A DNA stretch of 64,000 nt from Flavobacterium kayseriense (GTDB lineage Bacteria > Bacteroidota > Bacteroidia > Flavobacteriales > Flavobacteriaceae). Within the stretch, counting starts at the first letter, position 1, and each line of letters opens with the position of its first letter. Shown piece after piece: positions 26,220-36,371 of the stretch. Made by a program: the position numbers and the translations under genes. The stretch is taken from contig NZ_JACRUI010000001.1 of the NCBI RefSeq assembly GCF_014305095.1, positions 124,001 through 188,000 on the forward strand. Reading direction: 5' to 3'. A model generated the notes under the pieces. It was not told where the DNA came from and made no database searches. It was given only the letters and a program-made list of their open reading frames with translations.

Positions 26220-29099
26220 CTACTGCTTTATTAACTTCGTAGTAGCGGATTTGTTATCGTCTCCTACGATTTTTACCAAATAATTTCCAGCTGTTAATCC
26301 ATCGATTGGGTAACTGTGTCTTGCATCAAAATCACCTTTGAATTCTTTTACAAGCTGTCCCAGCATATTATAGATGAGAACTTGCTTCGCAGGCGAACTT
26401 ATCCAAAAATGTCCATTAGGCGCTGGATTGGGATATAAATTTACTTCTTTAGAATTTTCAAAATCTTCAATTGCTAGAGAAGCTGTTTTATTGCCATAAA
26501 TTCTAAAATCACCTGCAGCTAAACTTATAGGAGTATTTACATTGGTTACGTTAATTGCTGTATTATCCATTAAATTGTACCACGTTCCTGTGTAAGGGAA
26601 ACCTGTAGCTATATTTTGCGTAGTAACATCAAAGTTAGCTATAATCAAAACATCTTTCAACTGCGTAGAAACTAAGTTGCTATTGGTGATTTTTATATTT
26701 TGAGATAATGAGTTTGAATTTGTGACTACTGCTGTCCCTGAGAACACGGGCTCTACTTGTTTCATCGTTATCATCTTAGCCCAATCATTATAAATAGCTC
26801 CTCTGGTCGTAGTACCTAACCAATTATTAACCCATTGTGGTTGCGGTTTCGTATCCAACTTACAGTCACCAGAAATTGCATCGTTAGGTGTATTTACCGT
26901 TCCATTATTACATGCAAAAATAGAAGTCTCCCAACCTAACTCACCAAATTGCCATATCATCTTAGGTCCAGGAATCAATAACGAAACTGCTCCTAGAGCA
27001 GACATTCTAGACAAGGCTATATTTAGATTTTTTACGTTATGAGAAGTATTACTTGTGTTACCAAACTGAAGATTCTTATACATCAATCTTTCTTCATCAT
27101 GGCTTTCAGCATAACCCATTAGGCGATTTGCGGTGAAGCCACGACTAGTACTCGTCATTCGAGCAATATTTGCAGGATAACCCATCGACAAGTCGTTGTA
27201 ATTATCAGTTAACTTACCCCACATCATTATCCCTTTACTTGGCGTTTCAGCAACTCTATAATTTGCCCATTGTTGCTCCTCTTGATCACTTCCTAGATGC
27301 TCAAAAATAGCATAATGAGTAGGATCTAAACTCCAAGAGTAATCTGCATATTCCTTTAAAACATCTACTCTATCTTGCTGGTAACTATTAGTGCAACCAT
27401 CATCACTAGACGAACAATTTTGAGTAAACCCTTTGGTTAAATCCCAACGTAAACCATCGATTTTATATTCTTCAATCCATTGCTTTACAACTCTTTTTAC
27501 ATAATTCTTAGTTAAAGCTTTTGTATGGTTAAAATCCTCTCCCACATTATAGCTATGCCTTGCTGTAGTATTAAAATACGGATTTTCGGTTGTTGGAGTA
27601 CCAAATCCATCACCATCAGGATCATTCATCCACATTCTAACCATTGGATTTCGTCCAAAAGCATGGTTCAACGCCACATCCAAAATAACCGCAATTCCGT
27701 TTTGATGACACAAATCAATAAACTCTTTTAGTTTATTCGAAGGGCCATAAAATTTATCAAGAGCCATATGAAAAGACGTATTGTAACCCCAACTCTCATT
27801 ACCTTCAAACTCCATTACTGGCAGTAACTCTATAGCGTTTATTTTAAGATTCTTGAAATAATCTATTTTATTGATTAAATCTTGATAGCTTCTGTTGGCA
27901 TCAAAATCCCTTACTAATAATTCATAAACCACTAGTTTTTCTTTCTCTGGCTTTACAAAATTTGTAGTTGCAGCACTCCAAACATAAGGCGCTTGTCCCG
28001 TTTGCAATACAGTAACTTCACGTTCCTGACCTGCTGGATAAACGGGCATATTAGGATACGAAGCAGCTGGGATAAAAGGATCATCATAAGGTGATAAAAC
28101 TAAGGTAGAGTACGGATCGGCAGTCTTTACTAAAGCAGGAGAATTAGCAATAGGAGTTGCATCTCCGACCCAATATTGGTAACTGTAATTCACTCCTGAA
28201 ACTAGACCTATTAATTCTAGCCAAAATTTACCAGTTGTAGGATCCTTTTTCATGGCATAAGAATTTGTAGGCTGCCAATTATTAAAGCTTCCTGCCACAT
28301 AAATAAAATCTTTTAAAGGTGCATCGAGAACCAAAGAAGCCTTTGTCGGATCGGTACTATTGTAATTAATACCATCTACAAGACCTGCTGGCATAGCAGC
28401 GGTAATTGTACCAGGATTAGCAATTACTGAAAACTTCTTAATTATGGTTAATGCTCCTTGAGTTACCTCAAGTTCATAGTTTTGATTTCCTTGAATAGCA
28501 GTATGAGTAAAAGAATAACTTGCCGTACTTGCGTTGGTATTGATGCTTACACCATTAGCCTTTAAATTGTAACTAGCACTTCCACCGCTGTTGGTAGCAG
28601 CTATGGTTAAACTTCCTCCTGAAGCTAAAATAGTTGCACTATTCTCTACTGGTGAACTTAGCGATACTTGAAAACTCCCTACCTCAGCTAAAATATCTTG
28701 TGATTTTTTATCACCAGTACCATCCTTTGCTTTAACTAAAAAACCGATGCGCCCCAGGTTGGTTCTATTATAAAATGTTGATGGAGTAATCGTTTTGGTA
28801 TATGTATCTGAGGCTACATTATAGGTAAATCGATTAGTCTCACTCGAAGCAGTCCAAGCACCATTAGTAGGACAATCAACAATATTTGCGTCATTAATAT
28901 CAAACGACCAAGCCCACATGTATAAAGCATTTCCACTTACTCCCCAAGCTGCCTCGTTAACACTGCTACCATTTATGGTAATCGTAATCGAAGTCGTTTC
29001 TTCAAAAGTAGGTGGATTAATACTGTATGTTACTGTTTGCTGTTGCGCTGAGACCACAATTGAAAAGAGAAACAAATATAAAAGTATAATTTTCTTCAT
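26220..29099 (-). CDS. Secreted alpha-amylase (GH13) with T9SS sorting domain
   Basis: This 959-residue enzyme has a signal peptide (1-19), Ig-like domains (about 20-230), a CBM48-like starch-handling domain (about 245-335), a GH13 barrel (about 385-770), and a type A T9SS sorting tail (about 884-959, with NLYPNPAPNG and ending TTKLIKQ). The catalytic nucleophile D553 (GLRWD), acid/base E600 (AIFEH) and transition-state D668 (SHDEE) are visible. It hydrolyses starch outside the cell and is carried to or released from the surface by T9SS. It is separated from susE by a terminator, so it may have a distinct transcript. Confidence 0.92.
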   Translation of the reverse strand: MKKIILLYLFLFSIVVSAQQQTVTYSINPPTFEETTSITITINGSSVNEAAWGVSGNALYMWAWSFDINDANIVDCPTNGAWTASSETNRFTYNVASDTYTKTITPSTFYNRTNLGRIGFLVKAKDGTGDKKSQDILAEVGSFQVSLSSPVENSATILASGGSLTIAATNSGGSASYNLKANGVSINTNASTASYSFTHTAIQGNQNYELEVTQGALTIIKKFSVIANPGTITAAMPAGLVDGINYNSTDPTKASLVLDAPLKDFIYVAGSFNNWQPTNSYAMKKDPTTGKFWLELIGLVSGVNYSYQYWVGDATPIANSPALVKTADPYSTLVLSPYDDPFIPAASYPNMPVYPAGQEREVTVLQTGQAPYVWSAATTNFVKPEKEKLVVYELLVRDFDANRSYQDLINKIDYFKNLKINAIELLPVMEFEGNESWGYNTSFHMALDKFYGPSNKLKEFIDLCHQNGIAVILDVALNHAFGRNPMVRMWMNDPDGDGFGTPTTENPYFNTTARHSYNVGEDFNHTKALTKNYVKRVVKQWIEEYKIDGLRWDLTKGFTQNCSSSDDGCTNSYQQDRVDVLKEYADYSWSLDPTHYAIFEHLGSDQEEQQWANYRVAETPSKGIMMWGKLTDNYNDLSMGYPANIARMTSTSRGFTANRLMGYAESHDEERLMYKNLQFGNTSNTSHNVKNLNIALSRMSALGAVSLLIPGPKMIWQFGELGWETSIFACNNGTVNTPNDAISGDCKLDTKPQPQWVNNWLGTTTRGAIYNDWAKMITMKQVEPVFSGTAVVTNSNSLSQNIKITNSNLVSTQLKDVLIIANFDVTTQNIATGFPYTGTWYNLMDNTAINVTNVNTPISLAAGDFRIYGNKTASLAIEDFENSKEVNLYPNPAPNGHFWISSPAKQVLIYNMLGQLVKEFKGDFDARHSYPIDGLTAGNYLVKIVGDDNKSATTKLIKQ

Positions 29100-29119
29100 A
29101 ACAAATTTTTATTAGATTA

Positions 29120-29148
29120 TAAAAAAGGGCTACCTAAAAGATAGCCCT
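29120..29148 (-). terminator. Terminator between susE and the secreted amylase gene
   Basis: On the minus strand AGGGCTA and TAGCCCT form a 7-bp stem (9-nt loop), followed by TTTTTTATAA. It would end susCDE transcription or reduce it before the amylase gene. Confidence 0.75.
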
Positions 29149-29166
29149 CAAGGGTATTTGTGATAG

Positions 29167-30279
29167 TTACTCTTGATTAGGAAGCATCAAATAACTTCCA
29201 TCTAAATCGTTAAAGTAAACCTTATACTTAGTTTTCGCTACTGGAATATCTCCTCCACTTGCTCCATTACCAGTAAATCCGGAAAAAGAAGTATCTCCTC
29301 CCCAACTAGTGTCCCACACATTATTCGCTCTAAATTTTCCTTTACCATCATACAACGAAACTGATAACGACCAAGTATGAGAATTAAAAGTAGATACTGT
29401 CATTGAGGTATCATCACCATTCCAACCTGCATCTGTTCCTGTTCGAGAAGAACCTAAGAAACCAATTCTAGAATATATTGAGGCGCTATTAGCATTGAAA
29501 GGGATTAAAGAATATGTTAGAGTAGTGGTGTTAAAGGTAAAAGTATAATAACCCGTACTAGGAATTGTAAACTCCCCAGCATTATCCTTAATTTCTATAG
29601 CACCACTTCCAGCATTACCCAATTGAAAAGCCCAACTTCCTTTTTGTGAAATAAGTTTGAAATTACCTGCAATAAAGTATCCTGTAAATTTATAAATATT
29701 AGAATTTACTCCACCTCTAAACATTGGTTGATGAGCGGTGTCTACATTGTTCTCCCAGCCTCCCTCTACAGCTCCGCCTATAAGATACCAATCTGTAAAG
29801 GCATAAGGAACTAATCCAGTATAAGCAGTTACGTTAATCGTTAATACATTTTTTGACATCATAGGTAGATTACCTGCAACTGTTGACATCACTTTAACAT
29901 CAAATAATTTTGCAGCTCCAGGCTCCGCTCCTAGTGCTATTACCGCTTCGTTTAAATTCTTAACCGTAACGGCAACCTGAGTAAGGTCACTAGTAGTAAT
30001 AAGTTTTTGCGCTTTTGTAAAATCTCCTCCTTGAACATCAATCATTAAAGCATATTCTACCACTACTTTATCAGAATATTTGGCAGCAGACCAAACAAAA
30101 CGATCAGCGTCTTTATCCTTATCTGCTTCGATCAAGACATAGCTTTTATTAGCTTCGGGAGCTAGTACCTCTGGAGTAGTAATTGATTCAAGAACCGGTC
30201 TGTTTTCAACATCATCAGCGGTACAAGATACTAAAGCTATGCTTAGAAAAGCAAATAGCATTTTATGTAAATTTTTCAT
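29167..30279 (-). CDS. susE: SusE/SusF-like starch-binding outer-membrane lipoprotein
   Basis: The 370-residue protein starts with a lipoprotein signal peptide (lipobox LVSC, C19). An SusE N-terminal domain follows, and then two small beta domains with aromatic residues typical of carbohydrate-binding modules (WYLIGGAVEGGWENN; GFLGSSRTGTDAGWNGDD). It holds starch or maltooligosaccharides at the surface next to SusCD. It lies 22 bp downstream of susD. Confidence 0.88.
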   Translation of the reverse strand: MKNLHKMLFAFLSIALVSCTADDVENRPVLESITTPEVLAPEANKSYVLIEADKDKDADRFVWSAAKYSDKVVVEYALMIDVQGGDFTKAQKLITTSDLTQVAVTVKNLNEAVIALGAEPGAAKLFDVKVMSTVAGNLPMMSKNVLTINVTAYTGLVPYAFTDWYLIGGAVEGGWENNVDTAHQPMFRGGVNSNIYKFTGYFIAGNFKLISQKGSWAFQLGNAGSGAIEIKDNAGEFTIPSTGYYTFTFNTTTLTYSLIPFNANSASIYSRIGFLGSSRTGTDAGWNGDDTSMTVSTFNSHTWSLSVSLYDGKGKFRANNVWDTSWGGDTSFSGFTGNGASGGDIPVAKTKYKVYFNDLDGSYLMLPNQE

Positions 30280-30301
30280 TTTTAAATTTCTAAATTGTTT
30301 A

Positions 30302-31909
30302 TTAATAGCCTGGGTTTTGTTTAAGTGTTGGATTTGCTTGGATATTTCTTGCTGGAATAGGCATTAAGTCTCTGAAGGAAGCAGTGCTTGTTCCGTTAAC
30401 AGTACCACCTTTCCATTGCCAAATTTTTGAACCACCAGTAAATTTTCCAAAACGTATTAAATCAGTTCTTCTGTGACATTCCCAAAACAACTCTCGTCCT
30501 CTTTCGTCTAAAATAAAATCTAGCGTAAGATCTGATGCTGAGATTTGTGTAGCAGCTGCACGTATTCTCAATTTATTAACGTAACCAACAGCTACTCCAA
30601 TATCTGTACCAGTAGCACCTCTAGCAGTGCACTCGGCATACATCAAGTAAACATCCGACAATCTGAACATTGGAAAATCAATATCTGGAATATCATTTCT
30701 TTGAGCTGCTGAACCATCAGCATTTTTATTAATATATTTAGTAACTGCATAACCATCAGTAAAAGTACCAACATTAGCAATATCTAAATTCTGACCGTCA
30801 GTGTAAAAACTTCCTCTTTTATCAGCCGTAGCTGTAGCATCAGAAAAAAGATTGACAAACTCTCTACGAGTTCTTATTCCAAACCATCCTCCATCCATTC
30901 CGCGAGAAGCAGCATCCATGCTTCCTCCAATTGAAGCATGCATTATAAAGCTCATACCTCCACCAGTGGCTCTAATAGCATTACCATCACTTACAATTGG
31001 AAAAATAAATTCGCTCTGTGCTCCATTTCTATTGTTGTCAGCCGAAAACAAATCCTTGTAAGCTACATTAGCAAATGTGTATCCTGAATTAGTAATAATG
31101 TCTTTACATAACACAGCAGCTTCATTAAATTTTGCAGTACCCGTATATACTTTAGCATTTAGATACACTTGAGCTAATAAAAATTTAGCAGCTGTTTTAT
31201 CTACTCTTCCGTATTCATTAGTTTTAGAAGTAGCTAAGCTGTTGTTTAAATCTAGTAATTCTGATTCAACAAAAGCAAAAACTTCTGCTCTTGTCTTTTG
31301 CTCAGGATAGAAAAAGCCTACCGGATCATTTTCAGTGGTAATTGGTACGTTACCAAATAAATCCATTAAATTGTAGTATGAAAAAGCTCTTAAAAATCGA
31401 GCTTCAGCTCTAAAAGTAGCAATTTCAGCTTTCAAACTTGCATCTACACCTCTAGCCGTCAACTTATCGTCTGAAGTTTGTCTTAAAAACTCATTGGCTA
31501 TACTAATTTCATAAAATGCTCTAGAAAAAGTTCCTGACAAAAATTCATTTGCAGGTGACCAAGTTTGCGCATTCATTGTTGGCAATGTACCATCTGCCCA
31601 AGCAATGATCGCCTCGTCAGTTGGTAATTCTTGGGTAACAAAAAGCAATCGTAAATAACTACTAAAATCCCCTCCAATTCCAGCAATATCAGCTGATCCA
31701 TCTCCATCATTACCTCCCACATACAAACCTGCATATAATTTTGCTAATACTTGTTTGTATGATGCTGGATTTTGAAAGAACGTTTCAGATAAAAATTCAT
31801 CATCGTCGCCGGGTGTCACATTGAGGTCACTCGTGCACGAGATAAGCGTTAGATTTAGTCCTAAGATGAATAGGAAAAAACAAGCTACATGTTTAAATGA
31901 TATTTTCAT
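30302..31909 (-). CDS. susD: SusD/RagB-family glycan-binding lipoprotein
   Basis: The 535-residue protein has a lipoprotein signal peptide with the Cys at 25 (LISC). It has the SusD helical fold with TPR-like pairs (EIATFRAEARFLRAFSYYNL) and a SusD C-terminal domain, ending RNIQANPTLKQNPGY. It binds starch fragments and acts as the lid on SusC. It lies 38 bp downstream of susC. Confidence 0.94.
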   Translation of the reverse strand: MKISFKHVACFFLFILGLNLTLISCTSDLNVTPGDDDEFLSETFFQNPASYKQVLAKLYAGLYVGGNDGDGSADIAGIGGDFSSYLRLLFVTQELPTDEAIIAWADGTLPTMNAQTWSPANEFLSGTFSRAFYEISIANEFLRQTSDDKLTARGVDASLKAEIATFRAEARFLRAFSYYNLMDLFGNVPITTENDPVGFFYPEQKTRAEVFAFVESELLDLNNSLATSKTNEYGRVDKTAAKFLLAQVYLNAKVYTGTAKFNEAAVLCKDIITNSGYTFANVAYKDLFSADNNRNGAQSEFIFPIVSDGNAIRATGGGMSFIMHASIGGSMDAASRGMDGGWFGIRTRREFVNLFSDATATADKRGSFYTDGQNLDIANVGTFTDGYAVTKYINKNADGSAAQRNDIPDIDFPMFRLSDVYLMYAECTARGATGTDIGVAVGYVNKLRIRAAATQISASDLTLDFILDERGRELFWECHRRTDLIRFGKFTGGSKIWQWKGGTVNGTSTASFRDLMPIPARNIQANPTLKQNPGY

Positions 31910-31947
31910 TTTGTTTATTTTTAAAATTTTATTTTTCAGTATACTTT

Positions 31948-34920
31948 TTAGAAATTGGCATTCACACCAAACAAGAAAGTTCTTGCTCTAGGATAAACAT
32001 TGTTATCAATTCCGTTAAATTTTTCTGGATCTAAGCCTTTATATTTTGTTAATGTCAAAACATTTTGAACACCAGCGGTGAATCGCAATGAAGCGGCTTT
32101 AATTATGCTTTTATCAAAAGTATATCCAATAGTTACATTATCTAATTTTATAAAAGAAGCGTCTTTTACAAAATAGTTAGACAAGTATCGTTGTGTACCA
32201 TTATCTTCAAAAGTAAAACCAGTATTATTGTAATCTGAACTTACATTTGATAAATCAGTTTGTCTTCTTAATCCTGCATCTGAATACCCTAAATTAGAGC
32301 TTACGTTGTCAAAGATATAATTTCCTAAACTCGCTCTCCAGTTCATTGTAAAGTCAAACTTTTTGTAATTTAAAGTAGAGAATAAACCAAAAGTATAATC
32401 TGGTGCTGATTTATGGAATCGATAACGATCTTCGGCATCGATTTTTCCATCTTCATTACGATCTACATAAGCCCCTTGAATTGGTCTTTTATTAGAATCA
32501 TACAACTGCTCATAAACAAAAAATGAATTTGGAGCATACCCAACAGAATTAATCTGAATGTTATTCCCTGCACCTCCGGCTATGCCACCTGTAGTATAAC
32601 CTTGAAAACCAGGGACTGTAATTCCTAATCCAGCAATTTTTTGATCAATAAAAGTCGTATTAAAAGCAACGTTCCAAGTTAAATCATTGGTTTTAAAGAT
32701 ATCCGACTCAATACTAAATTCTAACCCTTTTGTTCGTACACTACCAATATTAAAGAAACCCTCGTTTCTAAGATTAGCGCCATCTGGGACTGCAATTTGA
32801 GCTAACAAATCAGTTGATTTCTTATCAAAAAAGTTAACAGATCCCGTAATTCTATTGTTAAACAATCCGTAATCGATACCCAAGTTTAACTCAGCTAATT
32901 CTTCCCATTTGATGTTTTCGTTATATCCTTCAGGTCTGGCAGTAGAATAAACTGTATTTCCAAATATATACTGAGAGTTTATTGTACCAATAGTTACTCT
33001 TCTTAAATAATCATACTGAGCAGAAATATCTTGTTGCCCCGTTGTACCATATCCAGCTCTTAATTTCAAGTTAGAAAGTATCGAATTATCTTTTAAAAAC
33101 GATTCCTCGGATAAATTCCACGCAAAAGCAGCTCCTGCAAAATTTCCCCATCTGTTATCTTGAGAAAAACGTGACGTTCCATCTCTACGATAGTTCAATG
33201 TCAACAAATAACGGCTATCATACCCTAAATTTAATCTACCAAAATATGACTGTAAATTAATATCTGGATCTGTTGCTACATCTGCGTTTGGAGTAGGTCT
33301 TCTTGTATCTCCTGACGAATATCCAACTCTTTGAAATAACTGATAGTTATATCCTGCTGTTGCATCAATTTTTATTTTTCCTAAATCCTTGGTGTAATTC
33401 AAATACGTATTTAAGTTTTTGTTTTGACGTGCATCAGTGTAGCTTGAATAGTCTCCTAAATTTACATATCCTGAACCATTAAATGGTTTGGGTTGATATC
33501 CTAAAGCACTTTGCGTACTCACCTCAGTAGAACCATTACTATCGAATCTATCGATACCAGCTTCAGCAACAACTCTCAAATCTTCAAAGAAATGTAATTT
33601 ATAATCTACTCTTACATTCCCCCATTTTCTCGTTGATGTTGCTCTACGTTCATCTTGATTTAATCTAGCTACAGGATTTCTAGCTGGCAATAATGGCAAA
33701 TTCCCATTAGGCTCTAACCACTCAAAGTAACCCCCATAACGAGAACCTACTGCATATACTGATTGCGTAGGATCAAATCCAATAGCACTACCTATAACGG
33801 CTCCTTCATCTTGAAATCTGTTTTTACCAAACGATAAATTTCCGTTAATATCAATTTTCAAATGGTTGTCAAATAAAACTGGATTTAATGATATTGAGGT
33901 TGTTGTTCTTTCGAAAGTTGTATTTCGAAGAATACCATCATTGTTAACATTTCCAACTGACAATCGAACAGGTAATTTACCAAACAAAGCACCGCTTGCA
34001 GATATATTATTAGTACTAGTTAATGAAGTATGGAAAATTTCATCTTGCCAATTTGTATTAGCTGTACCTAACAATGCTTTTTGAGCATCAGTCCCCTTTT
34101 CATTTACAAAGGCACGAAATTGATCTGCACTTAATACATCAACTGTATTCGCTACAGTATTAACTCCTACTTGTGAGCTAAAGCTAACTTTCACTTTTCC
34201 TTTTGCTCCTTTTTTTGTCGTAATTACGATTACACCATTTGCGGCTCTAGATCCATAAATTGCTGCTGCAGAAGCATCCTTAAGAACGGTAAACGACTCG
34301 ATATCATTAGGATCTATTGTTGACAAAATACTAGTCGCTCCACTTGGTGTAGCATTACTTAAAGGCAGCCCGTCAAGAACTACTAGCGGCTCATTTGAAG
34401 CATTTAAGGATGAACCTCCACGAATACGAATATCGGCTTTAGCACCAGGCGCTCCGCCTCCAGTTACGTTAACACCTGCGATACGACCACTTATTAAACT
34501 TTCAGGGGTAACATTTTGTCCCTTATTAAAATCCTTAGCAGCAATCTGCGAAACCGCTCCAGTTGCATCTTTCTTCTTAACGGTACCGTATCCTACTTGT
34601 ACAATAACTTCATTTAATTGATTTTGATCTTCCTCAAGAGCAACTGTCAACGATTTTTGCGCGACATAATTAACGATTAAATTTTTGTACCCAATGAACG
34701 AGAATAAAAGCGCATCCCCCTTTTTAACATTGGTTAGTTGAAATTTACCATCAAAATCTGTCGAGACACCATTAGTTGTACCTTGTACAGTTATATTTAC
34801 TCCTGGAATTGGCTGTTTGGTAACATTGTCCAAAACAGTTCCAGTAATAGTGTTCTGAGCCAGAATACTAAAAGGGAGTAACAGTACTAAAAATAACAAC
34901 TTTTTATAAATTGTTTTCAT
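31948..34920 (-). CDS. susC: SusC-type TonB-dependent maltooligosaccharide importer
   Basis: The 990-residue protein has a signal peptide (1-21) and a carboxypeptidase-like regulatory domain (about 24-100, with TGTVLDNVTKQPIPGVNITV). A SusC plug follows (about 115-235, including RIRGGSSLNASNEPLVVLDG and GSRAANGVIVITTK), then a large barrel ending ARTFLFGVNANF. It imports starch fragments with TonB energy and forms the SusCD complex. It is the first gene of the minus-strand starch operon. Confidence 0.95.
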   Translation of the reverse strand: MKTIYKKLLFLVLLLPFSILAQNTITGTVLDNVTKQPIPGVNITVQGTTNGVSTDFDGKFQLTNVKKGDALLFSFIGYKNLIVNYVAQKSLTVALEEDQNQLNEVIVQVGYGTVKKKDATGAVSQIAAKDFNKGQNVTPESLISGRIAGVNVTGGGAPGAKADIRIRGGSSLNASNEPLVVLDGLPLSNATPSGATSILSTIDPNDIESFTVLKDASAAAIYGSRAANGVIVITTKKGAKGKVKVSFSSQVGVNTVANTVDVLSADQFRAFVNEKGTDAQKALLGTANTNWQDEIFHTSLTSTNNISASGALFGKLPVRLSVGNVNNDGILRNTTFERTTTSISLNPVLFDNHLKIDINGNLSFGKNRFQDEGAVIGSAIGFDPTQSVYAVGSRYGGYFEWLEPNGNLPLLPARNPVARLNQDERRATSTRKWGNVRVDYKLHFFEDLRVVAEAGIDRFDSNGSTEVSTQSALGYQPKPFNGSGYVNLGDYSSYTDARQNKNLNTYLNYTKDLGKIKIDATAGYNYQLFQRVGYSSGDTRRPTPNADVATDPDINLQSYFGRLNLGYDSRYLLTLNYRRDGTSRFSQDNRWGNFAGAAFAWNLSEESFLKDNSILSNLKLRAGYGTTGQQDISAQYDYLRRVTIGTINSQYIFGNTVYSTARPEGYNENIKWEELAELNLGIDYGLFNNRITGSVNFFDKKSTDLLAQIAVPDGANLRNEGFFNIGSVRTKGLEFSIESDIFKTNDLTWNVAFNTTFIDQKIAGLGITVPGFQGYTTGGIAGGAGNNIQINSVGYAPNSFFVYEQLYDSNKRPIQGAYVDRNEDGKIDAEDRYRFHKSAPDYTFGLFSTLNYKKFDFTMNWRASLGNYIFDNVSSNLGYSDAGLRRQTDLSNVSSDYNNTGFTFEDNGTQRYLSNYFVKDASFIKLDNVTIGYTFDKSIIKAASLRFTAGVQNVLTLTKYKGLDPEKFNGIDNNVYPRARTFLFGVNANF

Positions 34921-34952
34921 ACGATTTGTTTAAATTAATTGGTTTTTATTGT

Positions 34953-34971
34953 GCTTCAACTTTACTTCGAA
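34953..34971. promoter_or_regulatory. Shared 19-bp element, copy upstream of susC
   Basis: GCTTCAACTTTACTTCGAA lies 33 bp upstream of the susC ATG. The same sequence with a single difference (T for A at position 6) occurs at 36293-36311 before the permease gene. It is probably a common regulator or leader element of the starch/maltose genes. Confidence 0.6.
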
Positions 34972-35003
34972 TGCTAAATCTATGTAAATTTTCTAGCATT
35001 CGA
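34967..35003. promoter_or_regulatory. Inverted repeat in susC-lacI divergent region (candidate operator)
   Basis: TCGAATGCTA (34967-34976) and TAGCATTCGA (34994-35003) are perfect 10-bp arms with a 17-nt spacer. It sits between the divergent susC and LacI-type genes, so a dimeric regulator site or a susC leader hairpin is plausible. Confidence 0.6.
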
Positions 35004-35146
35004 CAAAAGCCTTTTTAAATTGAGTTACGAAAACGTGATAGTGTTGAAAACTTTCTATATTCTCTACTTATTTTAAGCTTAAATTGCAGAAAGTTAAAAC
35101 AAACACTATATTATTTAGGAATATAATTATTATTCAATTCACAGTC

Positions 35147-36178
35147 ATGAAAAAGAAGGTAACACTTAAACAAATTGCAAAAGAACTTGATGTTTCCATT
35201 TCAACTGTTTCTAAGTCATTAAGAAACAGCCTTGAGATTGGAGAAGAAACTAGATTAAAGGTCCAAGCATTTGCTAAATTTTACAATTACAAGCCTAACA
35301 ATATCGCACTAAGCTTAAAGAATAGAAAGACAAAAACGATTGGAATCATTATCCCTGAAATAGTGCACCACTTTTTCTCGACCGTCATTAATGGCATAGA
35401 ACAAGTGGCCAATGAAAATGGTTATAGTGTTATTATTTGCCTATCTGATGACTCTTTCGACAAAGAAGTACTAAACCTTGAAATGCTTGCTAACGGCAGT
35501 ATCGATGGTTTTATCATGTCACTCTCTAAGGAAACACAACTAAAAGGTGATTTTCACCATATCACAGAGGTAATCAACCAAGGAATGCCAGTAGTCATGT
35601 TTGACCGTGTTACTAATGAAGTGTATTGCGACAAAGTTATTATTGATGATAAAGCCGCTGCTTATGAAGCAGTACAAAGTTTAATTGATAAAGGTCGTCG
35701 AAAAATTGCCTTAGTCACCACCGTCGATTATGTTAGTGTAGGAAAACTCAGAACCGATGGATATACCAAAGCACTATTAGATAACAATATTGATTTTGAT
35801 GAAAATCTAATTATAAAAATCGAAGATGTTGATAATTGCGAAATAATTATCTCTAAGCTATTGGAAGACAAAGCAATCGATGCCGTTTTTGCAGTAAATG
35901 AATTATTTGCAGTGACTTGTATTAAAACTGCCAATAAATTAGGACTCAATGTACCTAAAGACTTAGCTGTAATTGCTTTTACAGATGGAATTATCTCTAA
36001 ATATTCCACACCTACTATTACTACTGTTAATCAAAGTGGAATCAAAATGGGAAACAGAGCTGCTAAAATACTAATCAACAGATTGGAAGAAGAGGAAAAA
36101 ACAGACGAAGAAGAAGAGGAAAATTATAAAACCGAGATCATTGAGACCCATTTAATAGAAAGAGAATCTACTAACTAA
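35147..36178 (+). CDS. LacI-family transcriptional regulator of the starch/maltose locus
   Basis: The protein has an N-terminal LacI HTH (residues 4-26, with TLKQIAKELDVSISTVSKSL) and hinge, then a periplasmic-binding-protein-like ligand domain (from about 60). It is 343 residues from ATG 35147; the longer in-frame start at 35084 adds 21 residues not seen in LacI proteins, so I reject it. The C-terminus has an unusual acidic run (RLEEEEKTDEEEEENYKTE). It is divergent from susC and precedes the sugar permease gene, so it most likely controls both. Confidence 0.92.
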   Translation: MKKKVTLKQIAKELDVSISTVSKSLRNSLEIGEETRLKVQAFAKFYNYKPNNIALSLKNRKTKTIGIIIPEIVHHFFSTVINGIEQVANENGYSVIICLSDDSFDKEVLNLEMLANGSIDGFIMSLSKETQLKGDFHHITEVINQGMPVVMFDRVTNEVYCDKVIIDDKAAAYEAVQSLIDKGRRKIALVTTVDYVSVGKLRTDGYTKALLDNNIDFDENLIIKIEDVDNCEIIISKLLEDKAIDAVFAVNELFAVTCIKTANKLGLNVPKDLAVIAFTDGIISKYSTPTITTVNQSGIKMGNRAAKILINRLEEEEKTDEEEEENYKTEIIETHLIERESTN

Positions 36179-36292
36179 ACTTTTTTATTACAAAACTCAT
36201 AACTACAACCTTGTAGTTAAAAAAACTCAAATATATTTAGTTCAAAAAAATAAAAGTGTAGGAAAAAAAATTATATTTACCGCAAAATCAAA

Positions 36293-36311
36293 GCTTCTAC
36301 TTTACTTCGAA
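36293..36311. promoter_or_regulatory. Shared 19-bp element, copy upstream of the permease gene
   Basis: GCTTCTACTTTACTTCGAA lies 60 bp upstream of the permease ATG. It is 18/19 identical to the susC copy at 34953-34971. Just before it, TATATTTA at 36272-36279 could be a weak -7 box, which would place this element at the start of the transcript. Confidence 0.6.
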
Positions 36312-36328
36312 AAAATAAGATTAGTTTT

Positions 36329-36347
36329 GATAAGCATCGCGCTTATC
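36329..36347. promoter_or_regulatory. Palindrome upstream of the permease gene
   Basis: GATAAGC (36329-36335) and GCTTATC (36341-36347) are inverse complements around ATCGC. It is a possible operator or leader hairpin before the maltose operon. Confidence 0.45.
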
Positions 36348-36371
36348 GTATCAATACATTAAATTACGATA

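Noticed and set aside
36201..36218. AACTACAA/TTGTAGTT palindrome as a terminator after the LacI-type gene
   Set aside because: The loop is 2 nt and there is no downstream T run; it could be an operator but nothing supports that.
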